Source: Candidatus Gracilibacteria bacterium (GTDB lineage: Bacteria; Patescibacteriota; Gracilibacteria; BD1-5; UBA6164). Taken from it: DNA of 64,000 nucleotides. Of this stretch, positions 1 through 9,911 are shown in pieces. The position numbers were made by a program, and so were the translations under genes. Below the pieces are notes generated by a model, which did not search any database, was not told the origin of the DNA, and saw only the letters and a program-made list of their open reading frames with translations. Position 1 is the first letter of the stretch. Every line of letters begins with the position of its first letter. The DNA is taken from assembly GCA_010119145.1 (NCBI GenBank), contig JAACSU010000007.1, positions 329,869-393,868 on the forward strand, written 5' to 3'.

Positions 1-256
1 TAAGAGTTCCAATCAATCAAACTACACTCAATATCTTGAGTGAAGCTACAAAAATATATTTCACTCGACCAGTGTCCCAGATATTTTTAGATATCTCTTT
101 ATTGAGAAACAGTATAATCCCAGTAGATATAACTCATATGAGATTCAGGACTCACATAATACTTCCAAATACTCAAAAATCCTCCAGTGTCATATACTGG
201 AGCATGAGAGGATAGTAGGCATAGTTAATAGCTCAAGCTATTATACTCGCTCACAT
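1..256 (-). CDS. Polysaccharide flippase (Wzx/MATE-like), N-terminal fragment
   Basis: The first 85 codons of a gene that runs off the left edge of the window. The protein begins MGASIIAGAINYAYYPLMLQ, followed by an acidic GVFGS-type loop and a second hydrophobic segment. This resembles the start of oligosaccharide or lipid-linked sugar flippases of the MOP superfamily, which move lipid-linked polysaccharide units across the inner membrane. Several glycines are TGA. It is the last visible gene of a minus-strand polysaccharide operon and starts 22 bp after the stop of the preceding gene. No clear Shine-Dalgarno is visible. The family call rests on the N-terminus alone. Confidence 0.6.
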
Positions 257-278
257 TATAAGTGCTATATTGTAATAG

Positions 279-1958
279 TTATTTTTCATTTTTTACTTTA
301 TATATTTTGATATGTTCGCTATCAAACAGTTTTTCATAATGAACTGTATCCTCTTCTAAAAACATATATTTTCTCCAGTCTGCACAACTTGAATTAAATA
401 GAACATATTCAATCCTATTTTTTATAAGTAAGTTTATGTCTTTGTTATTTACAAACTTATTTATGTCTATAGATTGGGATGCAACACTATTTGAATACAG
501 TTTCCCTATTTCTATATTATCAGAAGTGACAATATTAGCAGGATAGTATAAATCCTTTGCTCGATTTGCAGTCACCTTACCGTAAGTCCAATCACAAGCC
601 ATATAGCTATGCCAGGGAAAATTTATGATTTTACTGTCTGCTGGAATCTTAGTTTGCACAAATTCACGAGCTTCAAATATATCATCTGGATAATCAGATA
701 TATTGAGTTGCCCCCAGAATCAAATAAGCATTGTGGGAACCCATAGAATTGGCAATACTACGATAAATACTTTTACAAGGTATTGAAAAAGTCGTTTAAA
801 TATATTCTCTTGTATATTATTGAGCCACTTAGAGTGGAGTAAATACATAGATCATATGACAAAATATATCATGTATATTCACTGCGTCAATGCTAACCAC
901 TTTTGAGGTTCTCTCATACCGATATAAAACGGCAGATATTCATAAAGTATTTCACTTGACCATCCCCAAATTGGCGATGCGATTCACATAGATAATATGT
1001 ATGCTATAACTGCAATACTACTGAGAACAATCGCTATATATTTATCTCTGATATAGAGTTTGTATCATCCGTATACAACTATAGTGAGTACTAGAATTGC
1101 AAATATATACCAATACTTCATGATATCATCGGGAGATATGATATGATATTTTTCACCCCAAAAACCATATCCAAACAGATGAGTGAGATCCACTCATAGT
1201 CCAGATAAGCTGTTTCATTGAAATACTTCAATATTATCACGAGTGAATGACTCAAGCTTGGACACATTTGTATTGAGTCGAAGGGCATAATCTCAAACAA
1301 GCCAATTTATATTGAGTAAAATAACACCAAAAAGTATGAGCATAAACTGGATAATATTCTTTGGGTACATCAGAGTCAATACTGTTAATATCAGTACGAT
1401 CAGTAATATTGCGTGTGGAAATATCATCCATGCCACAGCAAATGGAAACATAGAGAGTATTCACAGGTTGTAGTACTTCAGAATCCTGTGATAATCATAT
1501 GTTGCATCGCATGGTCGAGCTCTACAAATCAGAATTATTAGTATTCATATTATGAGCATATAGCTTCCAAATGCTATTCCCGTTTGACTAATAAGTCGCT
1601 CATACATAAATGGATTATATACAGCCGCAATTATAGCAGCTATATCAAGCGTTTTACTTCTAAACTGGGGAAATGTTGTTCAAATATACTTTGATATTAG
1701 TAGTCATGTAGTGATTCAAACAAGAATTACAAATACAAAAAAAAGTTTTGAAAACAGTGCATATCATAATAAATATGATAATAAATGAGTTAAGTGTCAA
1801 AATATTGATACTTCAAAAAATCATCTAAATTCTGTGAAAGGTGCAAATCCAGTATCAAGTAGGAAATATGTACCGAGTAATAAGAAGAAACTTGGGAAAA
1901 GATTAATTATCAGTATTCCAAGTATCAGTATGATTATGTGCCAAGAGTTTTTAAGCAT
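279..1958 (-). CDS. Large multi-pass membrane protein, possibly GT-C type transferase
   Basis: A 559-residue protein read through many TGA glycines. The N-terminal 400 or so residues are a series of hydrophobic membrane segments. The C-terminal 130 residues are soluble and probably extracytoplasmic (…TKIPADSKIINFPWHSY…). This layout, membrane bundle plus soluble tail, is seen in GT-C glycosyltransferases and YfhO-like membrane proteins, but I see no catalytic motif that decides it. Its ATG overlaps the stop of the upstream gene by 8 bp, so the two are probably translationally coupled. Its place in the polysaccharide operon suggests sugar transfer or polymerisation at the outer membrane face. 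Function is inferred from context. Confidence 0.7.
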
Positions 1959-3801
1959 TCTTTTTTCTATATTTATAATAACTTTGTAATCATCATATAA
2001 TTATTAATATATTTATAATAAACAACACAAAGTATATATGATATTTTCAAACTTTTTGAATCTGTAAGTAATCATTAGAACTTGGTGTAAAGTAAACTTC
2101 TCAATTTTTACAGTCTTCAACTAATAAATTTGTATCTCAATCTATCCAAAAAGAATTACAAACTGATAATTTCTTTGAATCAAGTATCAAATTATAAATA
2201 TAAATATTTCAGATTTGATTTGTATTCACTAAAATTCATTGAATCAATAATTCTTCTTCAAGCTCTAATCTAGAAATAGTATTTCTATAAAAATTTTTAT
2301 CAGTATTGTCGTCATAAATAATCTTATTTACTCAATATTCTTCAAGTTTATTTACCCAGTTTAAAAGCCTAAAATTTGTAAGATTTTTTAAGTCTAACTC
2401 AAATCTTTTATTTCAACATCCAACACATCTACTTTGAATAAAGTTTCAATCTATAAATAATTCTAATAAAGAAGAAGACCCAAATTGCTTGATTCAGTTT
2501 CAAAAATTATAAACAGGAAAGTATTGAGGAGGATAGACTAAAATATTATCATTTTTTGAAATGAGTTCTTCATTATTTAATATTTTATAATCAGATGGTA
2601 TATTGGATTTTGTTATGTTACTTGTTATTACATTTCAGCTTAAAAAAATAATCAACGTTGGAATTGAAGCAATAAAAAATAAAATAGATGGAATTTTGAT
2701 ATTTTTATTATATATAAGTAAAAGTAATATTAAAACATAAATGAGAAAGAAGAATTTAGAAGTATTTCTGAAAATTGAACTTAGTGGAATAGAATAAAAT
2801 ATGTTTGTAAAAACATTAGAAATTTGAGTGACTTCTCATAGTATTAAAAATGATAGGAAAATAATTAATCATACCATTATAATATTATTTACATTTTTTT
2901 TTGACTTATTTAATATTAATATAAAAATTGGAACAAAAATCCATAGAGATGTGAAGTATCCAATTAATGTATTATAAAAAGGAGAATAGTTTCTATATAA
3001 GTATCAATTATTTCAACTAAAAAATCACCAGTCAGTAATTCCTCTTATAAATGTTATTATATTTGTTCAATTTCTGTAAAATATTTCACTTGATAGTATA
3101 CTATTTGCAGCTTCTTTACTAGAAAAAAAGAAAAATATATTTGGAAAGATAAAAATAAAACTTATTAAAATTCAGAATATTAAAAAAGTAAAATTTTCTT
3201 TTGATATGATATTATTACTTTGAAAAATTATTTTTACTATAATTCATAAAACTATTAACATCAATCAAAATGGAAGATTTACAGCTGAGGCTAATCATAT
3301 GAGTAAATAATAAATAAAATATCCCCAATATGACTTTTTAAGTAATACATATATACTCAAAGGTATCATCCAGTAAATGTATACAAATATACTAGCTCAA
3401 ACAAAGTTTATTATTGAGAATGTAGAAAATGTATATCCTAATGAGATAAGGACAGAATATTTATAGTTTGATTTATTGTAATTTTTTATCAATAGTTCTA
3501 TTCAAACCATTGAAATAAAAATAAATATAAATATTGATAAAGAATGAAATATTTGAGGATTAATTCATAAATAAATAATATTTTTATAAATAAATATAGG
3601 TATACTAAGCCAAAAATCAGATGATTTAATTTCTCAAAAATTAATGGTAGAATAATAATCTCAAATATTGTTTAATCATGAAGTTGCATTGTTATTTCAC
3701 ACATAAGCTGCAACTAAAGAAGAGGAAATAAATCATTTAATATATATATAAACAGAAACTATAAATGAAATTAAAATATAGATTACATAATTATACATCA
3801 T
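1951..3801 (-). CDS. Large multi-pass membrane protein, unknown, polysaccharide operon
   Basis: A 616-residue protein starting MMYNYVIYILISFIVSVYIY. About a dozen hydrophobic segments cover roughly residues 1-430, followed by a soluble region of about 150 residues and a final membrane segment near the C-terminus. The architecture matches the neighbouring 559-residue protein and suggests a paralogous GT-C-like or O-antigen-polymerase-like enzyme. No conserved catalytic residue can be named. Gene ends overlap neighbours on both sides (11 bp and 8 bp). It is very rich in Ile, Phe and Asn, in line with the AT-rich DNA. Confidence 0.65.
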
Positions 3802-4912
3802 ATTTTTTTTTATTATTTATAAATAATTCGTCTATTTTCTCTTTATAGCTGGTATTATATTTTAGTAAATTTTTTGAAGCCATTTTAAACTTAACTTTTT
3901 TATTATCTAATAGAATGTCAGAGAATATATAATCTAATCCACTTAAATCATTTATATTTAAACAAAATTCTTTAAGATTATTTTCAATAAAAAAATTTGT
4001 AACCTTTGGGCTATAAGATAATGCAATTGTTGAAATTCATGATAATACTGAAAAAATATTTCAATGTAATCTTGCACTAATAATAATATCAAGACCTTGT
4101 ATTTTTTTTATATAATCATTAATTCAAGAATATTTTAATATTTCTATATTTTCATATTTACATTGGCTAATTAATTTATCTCATACCCATATGTCATCAA
4201 ATTTTTCATTCTTTGAAATCAACAGTGGTAAAAAAACAAAATCTAATTCAGTGTGTTTATTAACTATTCATGATATGGTGATTATTAAATCTTGGAAATT
4301 TTCTTTATTTGGAACAAAATATAATAGAGAAATTCAAATTTTAGTTTTTATATTTTTGGAATCTTTAATATCAAATTTTTCTTTATCGAAATAACTTACA
4401 GCTAAATCAGGAAAAACACTAAATTTATTTTTATTTAATTGTAATTTTTTTGCCGATTCTTTATCTCTAAAAATTATATAATTAGATAATTTTCATGAGA
4501 TTTTTGCTAAAAGCAATGAATATCAAGATATATTTCATACTCAAACTCAGATATAATATATTTTTTTTCATAAAACTTTTGAAAATAAATTCACTATCAA
4601 CATTTTATAAAATACAATACGAAAGAATCGAGCTCATTTTAATTCCATGAAAAGATCACCTCAAAAATATACTACTGAATCAATCTTATATAATATCTTT
4701 ATTTTTTGGTTAAAATCTTTTAAAAAATTAGTATCAATTATATTTATTTTATTCTTTATGTTTTTTGGTATTTCAGCATCTTCAGATGCATTTACATATA
4801 TATTAAATTTATCTGCTGGATAAAACTTTAATATTAAATCTAAGAACATATCATCTCATAAATTTCCTCTTCAGTATGATCAAAGAAAAAGGATAGATTT
4901 TTTATTTTTCAT
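3791..4912 (-). CDS. Polysaccharide pyruvyl transferase family protein
   Basis: A 373-residue protein. The N-terminus reads SILFLGSYGRGNLGDDMFLD, the family's characteristic G-Y-G-x-x-N-x-G-D motif. Further on are the SVVYFGGDLF segment (family GGG/GGD loop) and, near residues 285-300, the SARLHG-like segment typical of CsaB/WcaK. The family transfers pyruvate from phosphoenolpyruvate to sugars of cell-wall or exopolysaccharides. In bacteria such pyruvylated polymers can anchor SLH-domain proteins, and two SLH proteins are encoded in this window, so a role in SLH anchoring is an attractive inference. It overlaps both neighbours by 11 bp. Confidence 0.8.
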
Positions 4913-5378
4913 CGTTTATATTTTTTATTACTTTACAAGGATTTCATGCTGCAAACGTATTACCTGGAATATCTTTAGTAACTACACTTCAAGCACCAAT
5001 TATTGCATTATCTCAAATAGTAACTCATCATAGAATTATAACTCTTGATGTTATCCATACGTTTTTTCAAATTATTATTTCTTTAATATATGGGTCTTTA
5101 AGAAGTTTATCAGTACTTTTATAACCGGATGTTAATAACATACAATCGTATCATAGAATAGTTCAATCTCAGATATATATATTTCATATATCCTGAAAGA
5201 ATGTACCTCATAAAGAGACGTTATTTGCATATATATTTTTTCATAAAAGGTAAGACATTTTTCATGAGAATTTACAATTATTGCAATTAGATAATCATTT
5301 TTTAATTATCCATTTAAACGGTGGAATAAATTTAAGTATTGGGAAATTACTTAACAATCAACCTATTTTTCCTATCAT
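4902..5378 (-). CDS. Left-handed beta-helix O-acetyltransferase
   Basis: A 158-residue protein. From about residue 50 it consists of hexapeptide repeats (IYIGDGTILGYD, IIIGKNVWITSRVIIL, VTIGDNAIIGAGSVV), ending in the typical NPCKVI tail of maltose/galactoside acetyltransferase-like enzymes. These enzymes use acetyl-CoA and form trimers. The conserved active-site His of the usual GH motif is replaced here by TSGYKS, so the exact acceptor is unclear. The start ATG at 5378 was chosen because the N-terminal 45 residues (MIGKIG…) are in frame and follow the preceding gene by 2 bp. Several repeat glycines are TGA. Probable role: decorating the operon's polysaccharide. Confidence 0.8.
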
Positions 5379-5380
5379 TT

Positions 5381-6184
5381 TTACTTATTTAAAAATAAAC
5401 CTAGCTTACCACTAACTAACTCTATAAACTTCAAACTTATTATCCCTAAACTTAAATGAGGTTTTGTGTAAAAAGACTTGTTAGTAAAAAATATTTTAAG
5501 TCTGTTTCAAATTCAAAGCTGAGAATCTGAGTATTCTTCTTGATTTTCACTATAAGCTTTCATTGTTTTTCCATAATTAAATCTCTTTTTTAGATTCTGC
5601 ATGAAATCAAAATCATAATAATCATGATAAATTTTATTTTCTGAGTGTAGTCTGATGTTGTATCCTAGCTTTTCAATTTTTTGTGGAACGATAAATTCTT
5701 CAAAAAATATTATATCTTCAGGATACATTCAAACTTTTTTAACTAGTTCTTTTTTTAAAAATCTAGGAGCTTCCATTTGCGTTCACACATAGAGGCTTCT
5801 TTCAAATGCTATACACTTAACCCAATATGAGTCTCACACATCACTTACTGGAACACAAACTCAAGCATTATTTAAGTCTTTTCATATTAATTTTACACAT
5901 TCTGTAATTAATCATTTATCAATAAACATATCTCAATCAATAATCAATAGATACTCTCAATTTGCTAGCTCTATACCATAATTCTTTTGAGCTGTTCGTT
6001 CAGGTCACTTATTAAAAACGTTTTGAGTATATTTTTGAGCAATTTCCTTTGTAGTATCAGTACTATTATTATCAACAACTATTATTTCTATGTCTTTGTA
6101 GTCTTGAGCTACAATAGATATAAGACACTGTTCGAGAGTGCGAGCAGAGTTATAGGTCGGGATAATTATACTTACGAGTGGCAT
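5381..6184 (-). CDS. Glycosyltransferase family 2 (GT-A fold)
   Basis: A 267-residue enzyme. It opens MPLVSIIIPTYNSARTLEQC, followed by the nucleotide-sugar binding EIIVVDNNSTD segment and the metal-binding LLIIDGDMF (DxD-type) near residue 90. An acidic YPEDIIFFEEF block around residue 170 matches the catalytic-base region of GT2 enzymes. There are no membrane segments except a weakly hydrophobic C-terminus. It probably adds a sugar to the lipid-linked repeat unit. It lies 3 bp downstream of the GT4 gene and 2 bp upstream of the acetyltransferase, within one transcription unit. Confidence 0.9.
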
Positions 6185-6187
6185 ATA

Positions 6188-7291
6188 CTATATTTTGATT
6201 ATTTTTTTAAACTCCTTATATCTCTCATCCCATCATCCAAATTTTTTTATAAATGCAAGAGAAGATTCTGAAATCGTAATAAGTGCGTGCCTATCAGATG
6301 TTAACACTACTAATTTGCTTCACATAGCTTCATAATCTCAATCTGAAACTAATATTCAGTTTTTTCAGTCTCTCACACTATCTCGAAGTCACGGTACATT
6401 ATACGCAATAATTGGAAGACCAAAAGAGTTTCACTCAAGTACAATAAGTCCATATCACTCTTTTGTAGACGGTACGAGCATAACTTGAGCTCTAGGTAAA
6501 TACTTTGTAACCAAATCATGAGAGAATCAGAGAAAATGAACTCTATGAGCTATTCAGAGCTCAGCTACAAGCAGATTTAGTTCATTTGTATACTCCTGGT
6601 CTTGTGGGTTTCAAATCACATTCATATGATACTCAGAATCTGTTTGAGCCAAAATCTGAAATGCTCGGATTGCGTGGTCTGCTCGCTTCATTGGCGTAAG
6701 CCTGCCATAAAACACTATTTCTTTTTGTTTATTTTCCCAATTGATAGCATTTATAGGTACCAAGTGTGTTGCATTTTCTACGACTGATATATTTGTAAAT
6801 CAGTGCTGTTCTCTTAGCTCATTCGCTGTAGAATTTGATACAGTTATAGTTGGAATATGCTTATAGAGTGAAAAAGTCCAAAATACAAAGCGAATAAACA
6901 TCCAATTAAGAGGAAAGGGAAATGCTGTTTTATATTCATGATCACCAATATGATGAATAAAGAAATATATTGGAATATGTTTTTCATATAAAGGGGAGAT
7001 GAGGGGAATACCTCCAGCTTCATCGATAATAATATCTACTGGATTGTTTTTTTTAAACTCCTTGTACCATTTCCAAGCGAGAAAATATATTGTATTGATT
7101 GAGTATTTTCTGATTATTCGTATTCACTCTATTATCTCAGATTCAACTGCTCCATCAAATGAACTCCCGAACCATGTCACTCTATGACCATCTTGTACTA
7201 ATCTCACAGCGTATTCAAAAATGACTCGTTCAGCTCAACCTGCACGAGGGTGTTTTATATCTTTCCATGTGAGAAATAGTATATGCTTCAT
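6188..7291 (-). CDS. Glycosyltransferase family 4 (GT-B fold)
   Basis: A 367-residue enzyme. The N-terminal domain has the KHPRAGGAER donor-loop motif (Gly as TGA). The C-terminal domain has IVFYGRLTPMKRADHAI and the E-x7-E region VPSTKEGYGLIVLEGNSFG around residues 270-290. This is the retaining GT4 pattern seen in capsule and lipopolysaccharide mannosyl- or galactosyltransferases. The stop TAG lies 3 bp before the next ATG. It is separated from the upstream gene by a 150-bp gap that holds a perfect hairpin. Confidence 0.9.
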
Positions 7292-7403
7292 GAATTATTT
7301 TTGAAGGCAAAGTTGTAAAATCTTACTGTTTTTGTTTGTATTTTTCATTTTAAAGCTCAGTGTGAAGTGGTGTATGCAAAATATGCATAATGCTTTTTTA
7401 TTT

Positions 7404-7430
7404 GAACTGTTGCATCTTTTGCAACAGTTC
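7404..7430. repeat. Perfect 10-bp inverted repeat in operon gap
   Basis: GAACTGTTGC and GCAACAGTTC are separated by a 7-nt loop, in the 150-bp gap between two glycosyltransferase genes. Neither strand has a T-run directly after the stem, so this is not a standard intrinsic terminator. It could be an mRNA-processing or partial-attenuation hairpin, or a protein site. The rest of the gap (7292-7441) shows no gene. Confidence 0.6.
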
Positions 7431-7441
7431 GCTCTGCCATA

Positions 7442-8395
7442 TTACTTTTTTATATTTTTGCAATCCTTAATAATATACATTGGTCTACCTTGCACCTCTT
7501 CATGAATACGTGCTATATAGAGTGCTATAAGCCCAAGAGCCATAAGCACGATTCAAACAAGTGCCATATTAATCAGCAAGAGAGCAGCTATATTTGAAAA
7601 AAAGAATTTATTTATAGTTAATTTATCCACTACAACAAATACAAAAAGGATTGAAGATATCAGTGTCATAAAAAAACCAAAGTATCCAACAAGCCGAAGA
7701 GGAAATATACTAAAAGACGTAAGGGAGTTTATAGCTAGAGTCCAGAGCTTCTTGTAGCTATAACTAGAGTCTCAGTTATCAAGTCGCTCACGAGCATCAA
7801 ATACGAGTGCCTTTTTATCGAATCCGAGCCAATCAATTATACCCCTATAAAGTCTATTTCGTTCTGAAAACTTGAGGAAATAATCAACCACTCTTCGATC
7901 AAGGAGTCTGTAGTCAGTAGTCCTGTCCTCAAACTCAAATTCTGAGATAGCATTAAACACTTTGTAAAAAACTACTGAGGATAATTTCTTGAGTTTACTG
8001 GCTCCAGCAATACTCGGACGAATATTGTAAACTATTTGGTACCCAGCTTCCCATTCTCAAATAAAATTTGGTATTTGTTCGACAGGATGCTGTCCATCTC
8101 AATCAAGCGTAATAACTGCATCTCACATAGCATGCTCAATCCCAGCAGTAATAGCGACCTCTTTTCAGAAGTTTCGACTGAGGTTAATTCACTTCACATT
8201 AGAATCATCAAGAGCGAGCTTCTCGATTTCAAACCAGCTCGTGTCAGAACTTCAGTCATTTACAAATATGATTTCAAAATTGTAATTTTTTATCTGAGAG
8301 AGAACTCATTGAATCTCTGCATATAAAAGTGGGATATTTTTTTCCTCTTTAAAAACAGGAATTACAAGAGATATAAGTTTCTTTTTAGGAGGCAT
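7442..8395 (-). CDS. Dolichol-phosphate-mannose-synthase-like glycosyltransferase (GtrB/ArnC type)
   Basis: A 317-residue GT2 enzyme starting MPPKKKLISLVIPVFKEEKN. It has the donor-site FVNDGSSD motif and the LDGDGQHPVEQIP metal site near residue 95. Two C-terminal membrane helices (about 225-245 and 262-285) end in LYIARIHEEVQGRPMYIIKD, which is highly characteristic of the GtrB/polyprenyl-phosphate glucosyltransferase family. Such enzymes load a sugar onto undecaprenyl phosphate on the cytoplasmic side for later transfer by a membrane GT-C enzyme. The two large membrane proteins downstream are candidates for that step. The family's key glycines are TGA. Confidence 0.92.
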
Positions 8396-8494
8396 TGATG
8401 TATACTTAAAAATATGTCTGAATTATACAAATATACAGGAATAAATAAAGTTTAAATCAGTGCAAATCACGTATTCTTCATACAAGGTATATAC

Positions 8495-8527
8495 AAAAAA
8501 AAGACTGAGAAAATCTCAGTCTTTTTT
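8495..8527 (-). terminator. Intrinsic terminator after the SLH gene
   Basis: Stem GACTGAGA / TCTCAGTC with an AAA loop, flanked by an A-run on one side and a T-run on the other, so it can work in both directions. It lies 15 bp beyond the SLH gene stop on the minus strand. Confidence 0.88.
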
Positions 8528-8541
8528 AATCAAACAAATGA

Positions 8542-9594
8542 TTATTGAGCAGATACAACATTCATACCTCTTACAGCAATCTTAGATGTTTCAGCTCGAG
8601 TGATACTATCACTTGGTCTGAACAATGGATTAGCTGAGATGATATCATAGTTTCTAGCAGCAGCTACGTACTTAACAGCCCAACCAGATACATCTGGAAA
8701 AGTAGTAGTAGTAACTGAAGCATCTACAGCAAGACCAGAAGCGTTAAGAAGAATCTTCATAGCTTCAGCTCGAGTGATGTTTGAATTAGGGAAGAAGTTT
8801 CCGTCATTTCCATCAACGAGACCTAGAAATTGAGCTCGTCCAACAGCGTTAGATACCCAAGTTCCGTTTTCAACATCTCCAAATGTCTCATATTGAGCAT
8901 CTTCAGAAGTGTAAGCTTGACCAAATGATCGAAGAGCTATTTTAAGAAACTCAGCTCGAGTGATTTCATTTTGAGGTCTGAACTCACAAGTACCAGTGTA
9001 TCCTGAAACAATTCCAAGGTCATAAAGTGCAACGATATAAGCGTAAGCGAAGTTTGATTCGATATCACAGAATGGAACAACAAGTCCAACTCCGTCAGTA
9101 CCATTATTAGTTTCTTCGTCAGTTCCATTATCTACACCTGTAGATCCACCAGTTGATCCTGAATCAGTAGAACCACCGTTAGAACCTGAACCTCCAGAAC
9201 TAGATCCACCACCACTAGACGATCCACCACCTGAACTAGATCCACCACCTGAACTAGATCCACCACCTGAACTAGATCCACCAGTTGAACCAGTTGATCC
9301 ACCAGTACCACCAGTTGAACCGTTAGCAATAGTATTACCATTTTCATCAGTAACTATGTATCCAGCTTCAAAGTCACCATATCCATATCCGTAACCAAAA
9401 CCGTAACCAAATTGATTACCAGTTGTACCGTACCCAAATAGGAATTCAGCAGGATTAGGGACACCATTAGCAGTCATACCATCAAATGTTCTCCAGAAAC
9501 CCGCAAGAGCTCCTGATACGTTAAGTGCAAAAACAAGTGCAGCTACAGTTGCAACTGTAAAAGCTCTCGAATACACTGAGTTAGAATTTTTCAT
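8542..9594 (-). CDS. S-layer homology (SLH) domain surface protein with Gly/Ser linker
   Basis: A 350-residue exported protein. It has a hydrophobic signal segment (residues about 10-31, ending ALA-G), a Gly/Tyr-rich stretch (GYGFGYGYGYGD), and a low-complexity Gly/Ser linker at about 92-150. Three SLH repeats follow (about 175-225, 235-285, 295-345), each with the ITRAE motif. SLH domains bind pyruvylated cell-wall polymers and tether proteins to the surface, which fits the pyruvyl transferase upstream. Although extremely glycine-rich, it contains no TGA codon, unlike almost all neighbours. This suggests high expression with selection for standard GGN glycine codons. It ends in a strong terminator. 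Confidence 0.93.
   Translation of the reverse strand: MKNSNSVYSRAFTVATVAALVFALNVSGALAGFWRTFDGMTANGVPNPAEFLFGYGTTGNQFGYGFGYGYGYGDFEAGYIVTDENGNTIANGSTGGTGGSTGSTGGSSSGGGSSSGGGSSSGGGSSSGGGSSSGGSGSNGGSTDSGSTGGSTGVDNGTDEETNNGTDGVGLVVPFCDIESNFAYAYIVALYDLGIVSGYTGTCEFRPQNEITRAEFLKIALRSFGQAYTSEDAQYETFGDVENGTWVSNAVGRAQFLGLVDGNDGNFFPNSNITRAEAMKILLNASGLAVDASVTTTTFPDVSGWAVKYVAAARNYDIISANPLFRPSDSITRAETSKIAVRGMNVVSAQ
9221..9274. repeat. Three tandem 18-bp units in the SLH linker
   Basis: GATCCACCACCTGAACTA is repeated three times without change, with a fourth partial copy starting at 9275. The unit encodes the six-residue Gly/Ser repeat of the SLH protein linker on the minus strand. Perfect copies suggest recent expansion and possible length variation between strains. 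Confidence 0.9.
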
Positions 9595-9911
9595 AATTCT
9601 ATAAAAGTTAAAAAATAGATGCGTGAAATATTTTCAGCATAATGACAAGTATATCTATAATAGTTTACCTGTCGAATAATGTAAGTGATTATTTTGTGAA
9701 GAATCACAATCACTTTTGTATATGTGTTTTGGTAACTATAAACGCGCGTACTATAGTTTTTGAAGAATACACTACTGGGTGGAAAGTAAGTGCCTCCTTA
9801 AAAACTGTGTGGATTATAAGAATAAACTTATGGAGTACAAGATTAACTTTTACATATCTCTTAAAATTTATACAATATTTTTACAAAACTTTAATGTGTA
9901 ATATAAATCAA
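9595..9911. promoter_or_regulatory. Divergent intergenic region between SLH and membrane protein genes
   Basis: 317 bp of AT-rich DNA with no gene. Both flanking genes start here, so it must hold two promoters. I can see an inverted repeat AGTGATT (9684-9690) / AATCACT (9708-9714) and a tandem AATCAC motif. No convincing -35/-10 pair could be fixed for either direction. Confidence 0.4.

Noticed and set aside
7404-7430. Hairpin as intrinsic terminator
   Set aside because: Neither strand has a T-run next to the stem.
9132-9347. Alternate-frame Val/Leu-rich ORF in the SLH gene
   Set aside because: It is a by-product of the Gly/Ser repeat in another frame.
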